This document shows positions 60,589-64,000 of a stretch of 64,000 bases of DNA, one piece after another. The first letter of the stretch is position 1. Every line of letters begins with the position of its first letter. The translations under genes and the position numbers were made by a program. The DNA is taken from contig NZ_NWVL01000031.1 in assembly GCF_002382885.1 (NCBI RefSeq), positions 21,452 through 85,451 on the forward strand, written 5' to 3'. The stretch comes from Streptomyces sp. WZ.A104. GTDB lineage: Bacteria > Actinomycetota > Actinomycetes > Streptomycetales > Streptomycetaceae. The notes beneath the pieces were generated by a model. It had not been told where the DNA came from. It saw only the letters and a program-made list of their open reading frames with translations, and made no database searches.

Positions 60589-61188
60589 ATGGAGCCGACC
60601 CCGCAGTCCTCGGACATCTCCCTGTATCTGGCGGCCGACGAGGCCATCGATCACGAACACCCGCGCGTCAGGGCAACCGTCGCGGACCTCTCGCGCGTCG
60701 GGAGTGATGCATATGCATACGCCCGAGCCGCTTTCGTCCACGTGCGCGACACGATCCCGCACTCCGCCGACTCGGGAGACCTGCGCGTCACCTGGCGGGC
60801 CTCCGACGTACTCGCCGCCCGCACCGGCATCTGCCACGCCAAGTCGATCGCGCTCGTGGCCCTGCTGCGGGCCCGCGGCATCCCCGCAGGGCTCTGCTAT
60901 CAGCGCCTCGCGGACGATGACGGAACGAATCCGATCGTCCACGGCCTCGTCGCGCTGCGGCTGCCGGGCGAAGAGCGCTGGGCGCGCGTGGACCCGCGGG
61001 GCAACAAGCCGGGCATCGACGCGCAGTTCTCCCTGACGGAGGAGCGGCTGGCCTGGGTCGTGCGCGAAAAGTTCAATGAAGTGGACTATCCGATAGTCTA
61101 TGCTGCACTGGCGTCCACGGTCCTCCACGCGCTCAGAAGCGCCCGGGACCGAGTGGAGCTGTGGCGGATGCTTCCCGCCGGTCTCTGA
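60589..61188 (+). CDS. transglutaminase-like domain protein
   Basis: A 199-residue protein with the transglutaminase core: the nucleophile Cys in 'AARTGICHAKSIALVALLRARGIPAGLCYQ' (about residues 75-104), the His in 'PIVHGLVALRLPG' and the Asp in 'WARVDPRGNKPG'. Bacterial members are cysteine proteases or amidases, and many act on isopeptide bonds; the substrate here is unknown. ATG 60589 has only a weak ribosome binding site and lies 18 bases after a hairpin, so a leaderless transcript from a TACGCT -10-like element at 60576 is possible. It overlaps the next gene. Confidence 0.87.
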   Translation: MEPTPQSSDISLYLAADEAIDHEHPRVRATVADLSRVGSDAYAYARAAFVHVRDTIPHSADSGDLRVTWRASDVLAARTGICHAKSIALVALLRARGIPAGLCYQRLADDDGTNPIVHGLVALRLPGEERWARVDPRGNKPGIDAQFSLTEERLAWVVREKFNEVDYPIVYAALASTVLHALRSARDRVELWRMLPAGL

Positions 61189-61676
61189 ACGCCGCCGAAC
61201 GCCCCGAGCCGCTCCACCGCACCCGCAATTCGGCCGGGGCGCTGGCCCGGCGCGCCCTCGCCGACGGCGGGCCGCCCCGGATCAACCTCCTCGTCGACGC
61301 CTACAACGCGATCAGCGTCGCCCATCTCGTCCCGGTCGGCGGCGAGGACACCGACCACATCAAGGGCGGCATGCGGCTGATCCGCGCGACCGGCGACGAG
61401 CCGTTCCCCACCGTCGCCGGGGGAGAGGAGGCGGTGGAGCATCCCGAGCCGGGCGAAGTCGTCTGGTGCGACGACGAGGGCGTCACCCGCCGCCGCTGGA
61501 ACTGGCGCCAGGGCGTGCGCACCCGGCTCACCGAGGACTCGGTGAACGCCGTCTTCCTGCTGGAGGGCCTCGCGCCCATGACGACCGGCGAGCTCGACGC
61601 CACGGGCGCCGAACTCGCCGCGACCCTGGAGCAGCTGAGCCCCGGGGCGCGGATCACCGTCCACGCCGCGCAGTGA
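61161..61676 (+). CDS. B3/4 (PheT-like) domain protein, shortened
   Basis: A 171-residue protein with the B3/B4 tRNA-editing-like domain found in PheRS beta and in free-standing proteins: 'PPRINLLVDAYNAISVAHLVPVGGEDTDHI' and 'EVVWCDDEGVTRRRWNWRQGVRTRL' are typical. Free-standing members known to me are about 220-240 residues and begin with a helical segment before 'SLPR/PPRINLLVD'; most of that part is missing here. The start at 61161 overlaps the transglutaminase-like gene by 28 bases. It may be truncated or may start differently. Confidence 0.75.
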   Translation: MADASRRSLNAAERPEPLHRTRNSAGALARRALADGGPPRINLLVDAYNAISVAHLVPVGGEDTDHIKGGMRLIRATGDEPFPTVAGGEEAVEHPEPGEVVWCDDEGVTRRRWNWRQGVRTRLTEDSVNAVFLLEGLAPMTTGELDATGAELAATLEQLSPGARITVHAAQ

Positions 61677-61704
61677 CACCCCCCCGCCATCGGCGGGAGC
61701 GCCC

Positions 61705-62427
61705 TCAGCCGGCCTCGCGCACCTCGGCGGGCGTCGGGGCCGTACCGCCGAGGTGGGCCGGCACCCACCAGGTGTCGCTCGCGTCCTTCGGGCGCACCGG
61801 GTAGGCGCGCTGGGCGGCCTCCAGGAGCTCCTGCACCCGCTCGCGCAGCCGCCGGGTGATGGCGCCCGCGTACTGGTCGGAGGGTGCCTCCACGGGCTCG
61901 CCGACCCGGATGGTGATCGGGATGTGGCTGCGCCGGAAATTGCGCGGCCGCCCCTTCGTCCAGATTCGCTGCGTGCCCCACAGCGCCATCGGGATCAGCG
62001 GGACCCCGGCCTCCTGGGCGAGGCGCGCCGCGCCCGACTTGAAGCTCTTCAGCGTGAACGACTGCGAGATGGTCGCCTCGGGGAACACCCCCACGATCTC
62101 ACCGGAGCGCAGCGACTTGAGGGCGTGGGCGTACGCGTGCTCGCCCTGGTCGCGATCGACCGGGATGTGCTTCATTCCCCGCATCAGCGGACCGGAGACC
62201 TTGTGCCGGAAGACCGACTCCTTCGCCATGAACCGGACGAGCCGCTTCTGCGGCAGGGCGCCCAGGCCGGTGAAGATGAAGTCGAGGTAGCTGATGTGGT
62301 TGCTGACCAGCACCGCACCACCGGTCTTCGGGATGTGCTCCGAACCCTGAGTGTCGATCTTCAGGTCGAGCGCCTTGAACAGGGTGCGAGCGGCGCCGAC
62401 GACCGGTCGATAGACGAGTTCTGCCAT
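61705..62427 (-). CDS. lysophospholipid/1-acylglycerol-3-phosphate acyltransferase (PlsC-like)
   Basis: A 240-residue acyltransferase. Block I is 'VSNHISYLDFIF' (NHxxxxD), block II 'RFMAKESVF', block III 'VFPEATISQSF' and block IV 'VPLIPMALWG'. It transfers acyl groups to lysophosphatidate at the inner membrane. ATG 62427 begins MAELVYRPVVGAART as in relatives; an ATG at 62520 would add 31 residues without support. Confidence 0.9.
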   Translation of the reverse strand: MAELVYRPVVGAARTLFKALDLKIDTQGSEHIPKTGGAVLVSNHISYLDFIFTGLGALPQKRLVRFMAKESVFRHKVSGPLMRGMKHIPVDRDQGEHAYAHALKSLRSGEIVGVFPEATISQSFTLKSFKSGAARLAQEAGVPLIPMALWGTQRIWTKGRPRNFRRSHIPITIRVGEPVEAPSDQYAGAITRRLRERVQELLEAAQRAYPVRPKDASDTWWVPAHLGGTAPTPAEVREAG

Positions 62428-62658
62428 CTGGTGAAGACCCTTCTTCAGTGCCTGGGGAGGGTTCTCCCGGCGGAAGTTACGCAGCCGTAGGTTTTCGGCA
62501 TTGTGGCGATGGTGCCCCATGTGGGAGCCGGTGGCCAGTCCCGGTGGGCTCGGGCTGCGAGATTCTCGTCACGTGTGCGCCCCCCGGGAGCTGCGGGAAT
62601 GTCCGGAGGGCGGCCGGTGCTGACCTCTTGCGAAGAGCTCTGATCGAGGAGGCACCAC

Positions 62659-62985
62659 GTGGACGGCCGGAACGGCGCACAGCGCCTCGACGCATCCCAG
62701 CTCGGCGCGGAGCTGGGGGAGCGGGCGACGCTCGTGCAGTTCTCCAGCGCCTTCTGCCAGCCGTGCCGGGCGACCCGCCGCACCCTGGTGGAAGTGGCCG
62801 GGATGGTCGACGGAGTCGCGCACATCGAGATCGACGCCGAGGCCCATCTCACGCTCGTGCGGCGGCTGGACATCACGAAGACGCCGACCGTCCTCGTGCT
62901 CGACGCGGACGGCGAGGTGGTCCGTCGTGCGTCCGGCCAGCCCCGGACGGTCGATGTCGTCGCGGCGCTGGGACACGCCATATGA
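62659..62985 (+). CDS. thioredoxin family protein
   Basis: A 108-residue thioredoxin-fold protein. The active site is 'FSSAFCQPCRATRR' (CxxC = CQPC, about residues 33-36) in place of CGPC, and the cis-Pro is in 'ITKTPTVLVLDADG'. It has no signal peptide, so it should act in the cytosol. GTG 62659 has GGAGG upstream. Confidence 0.9.
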   Translation: MDGRNGAQRLDASQLGAELGERATLVQFSSAFCQPCRATRRTLVEVAGMVDGVAHIEIDAEAHLTLVRRLDITKTPTVLVLDADGEVVRRASGQPRTVDVVAALGHAI

Positions 62986-63057
62986 CGGACCGTGACGCAT
63001 ATCGCACCTTGCGGAACTCCCTTGACTGCACCCACCACGCATCGTCAGTCTGACGTT

Positions 63058-63138
63058 ATGCCGCCAGAACTCCTTCTCCACGGCCGGGTCCATGTGGACC
63101 TCGCACGCTGCGCGAGTGCGCGCTGTCCGGGTGTCTGA
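63058..63138 (+). CDS. Cys-containing leader peptide (HVDL family), 26 aa
   Basis: A short open frame, MPPELLLHGRVHVDLARCAS plus six residues, ends at TGA 63136-63138, 43 bases before the flavin reductase start. The 'HVDL-x-R-x-x-S-A-x-C' pattern is the widely annotated Streptomyces 'putative leader peptide' found upstream of sulfur and redox genes, where clustered Cys codons near the end may sense cysteine supply. Here two Cys codons lie close to the stop. Confidence 0.7.
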   Translation: MPPELLLHGRVHVDLARCASARCPGV

Positions 63139-63181
63139 GCACCCACGGACCCGTACGCCTCTCCCGCAGAAGGACATGTCC

Positions 63182-63691
63182 ATGACGGCTTCGCCCGACC
63201 TCGCCACCTCCCCGGCGGTCACCACGTCCGAGCTCTTCCGCTCCGTCTTCCGCCGCCACGCCGCGGGTGTCGCGGTGATCACCGCGGCGGGGAAGCGCCC
63301 CGTCGGCTTCACCGCCACCTCGCTGACCTCCGTCGCGGCCGAACCCCCGCTGCTCTCCTTCGGCGTCGGTACGTCCTCCTCCAGCTGGCCCGTACTGGCC
63401 GACGCCGAGCATGTCGGCGTCCACCTGCTCGGTGAGCATCAGCAGGAACTGGCCGCGACCTTCGCCCGCAGTGGCGCCGACCGCTTCGGCCCGCCGACGG
63501 ACTGGGCCCCCGGCCCCGAGGGCGTACCGCTGCTCGCCGATGTGCCGGCCTGGCTGGTCTGCCGTGTCGTGGCCCGTATCCCGGCCGGGGACCACCGCAT
63601 CGTGATCGCCGAGGCCGTGGCCGGGGACCCCGCCGGGGCGGGCCGTCCGCTCGTCTATCACCAGGGCCGCTTCACCGCTCTGCGAGACTGA
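63182..63691 (+). CDS. flavin reductase family protein
   Basis: A 169-residue FMN-binding split-barrel protein: 'LFRSVFRRHAAGVAVITA' at the start, 'GFTATSLTSVAAEPPLLSFGVGTSSSSW' for flavin binding, and 'YHQGRFTALRD' at the end. It reduces free flavin with NAD(P)H and usually serves a two-component monooxygenase, none of which is seen here. ATG 63182 is chosen over 63176 because the AGAAGGA site is correctly spaced only for the former. It follows the HVDL leader peptide. Confidence 0.9.
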   Translation: MTASPDLATSPAVTTSELFRSVFRRHAAGVAVITAAGKRPVGFTATSLTSVAAEPPLLSFGVGTSSSSWPVLADAEHVGVHLLGEHQQELAATFARSGADRFGPPTDWAPGPEGVPLLADVPAWLVCRVVARIPAGDHRIVIAEAVAGDPAGAGRPLVYHQGRFTALRD

Positions 63692-63893
63692 CCCCACGCA
63701 CCTCGTGCACAGACCCGCCGCCGTTGGCAAGGTCACAGTGCACAGCGGTTGCCCAGGGGTAAGAGACTGGGTGTACTGGCGAGTAATATCGGGCTCGGAG
63801 CCTCGGTCGTCCTGACCGGAAACGGCCCGACATGGCGCCTATGCTGCGTGCAACAAGGCAGCCCAGAAATGACGATGCAGTAGGAGAGCCGGC

Positions 63894-64000
63894 GTGAGCT
63901 TGAGGATCGTTGTCTGTGTGAAGTACGTGCCCGACGCGTCCGGTGACCGGCGTTTCGCCGATGATCTGACGTTGGATCGTGAGGATGTCGACGGTCTGTT
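63894..64000 (+). CDS. etfB: electron transfer flavoprotein beta subunit (start only)
   Basis: The first 35 codons, from GTG 63894 after TAGGAG, encode SLRIVVCVKYVPDASGDRRF and on, the N-terminus of EtfB, running off the end of the window. EtfB with EtfA carries electrons from acyl-CoA dehydrogenases to the quinone pool. The 200 bp upstream contain a TAATAT element (about 63784) that may be the -10 box. Confidence 0.88.
   Translation, partial: MSLRIVVCVKYVPDASGDRRFADDLTLDREDVDGL

Noticed and set aside
1..64000. tRNA or rRNA genes
   Set aside because: Scanning by eye for GGTTCGA-type T-arm sequences with flanking acceptor stems found none; a covariance-model search would settle this.

Overview
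The window is high-GC actinobacterial chromosome, almost certainly Streptomyces. The evidence is the strong G/C third-position bias, frequent GTG starts, AGGAGG-type ribosome binding sites, ATGA/GTGA overlaps between genes, and typical Streptomyces families (CNNM/CBS pair, Lrp-FUSC pair, DUF6421, DUF5134, LVIVD protein, HVDL-type leader peptide). No tRNA, rRNA or CRISPR was seen.

Left flank (1-18.2 kb): housekeeping and accessory genes. These are a CNNM/CBS membrane pair, a TatA-like protein, a NaChBac-like ion channel, a large membrane protein, a geranylgeranyl-reductase-like flavoenzyme, a giant HEAT-repeat gene interrupted by an in-frame TAG, a 164-bp MITE-like element, a stand-alone LigD phosphoesterase domain, an aldo/keto reductase, a Ser/Thr kinase, a HAD phosphatase, and an Lrp regulator divergent from a FUSC-family exporter.

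Central island (about 18.2-40.8 kb): a biosynthetic cluster that I cannot match to a known product. The plus-strand operon encodes an adenylation-carrier didomain protein, an AT-less KS-KR-ACP protein, a class V PLP enzyme, a type II thioesterase and a FemAB/GNAT-like acyltransferase. It continues into S-adenosylmethionine synthetase (MetK) and a complete methylthioadenosine-to-methionine salvage route: MtnP, an MtnA-adenine phosphoribosyltransferase fusion, MtnB, MtnC, MtnD and an MtnE-type aminotransferase. A small LuxR-type regulator lies inside. A convergent operon adds an MFS exporter, an ATP-grasp ligase and a Sfp-type phosphopantetheinyl transferase. Together these form a closed Met-SAM-MTA-Met loop beside carrier-protein enzymes. 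No methyltransferase is present in the cluster, so SAM is probably spent as a building block (aminobutyrate/ACC-type chemistry releasing MTA) and not as a methyl donor. The island ends with a decayed IS5-like transposase, an orphan SufS-type cysteine desulfurase and a diverged fragment of a second FUSC gene tail. That tail resembles the end of the intact FUSC gene on the left border, which marks the island edges.

Right flank (41.2-64 kb): ordinary chromosome again. It holds a lactonase, a CbiX-like chelatase, a BadF-type kinase, uracil-DNA glycosylase, a BNR-repeat protein, a methyltransferase, FprA-like ferredoxin reductase, a DUF305 lipoprotein divergent from an LVIVD protein, HAD, PAP2 and M56 proteins, a GNAT, GDPD, DUF6421, an SDR, a threonine aldolase-like lyase, a transglutaminase-like protein, a shortened B3/4 protein, PlsC, a thioredoxin, a leader peptide with a flavin reductase, and the start of etfB.
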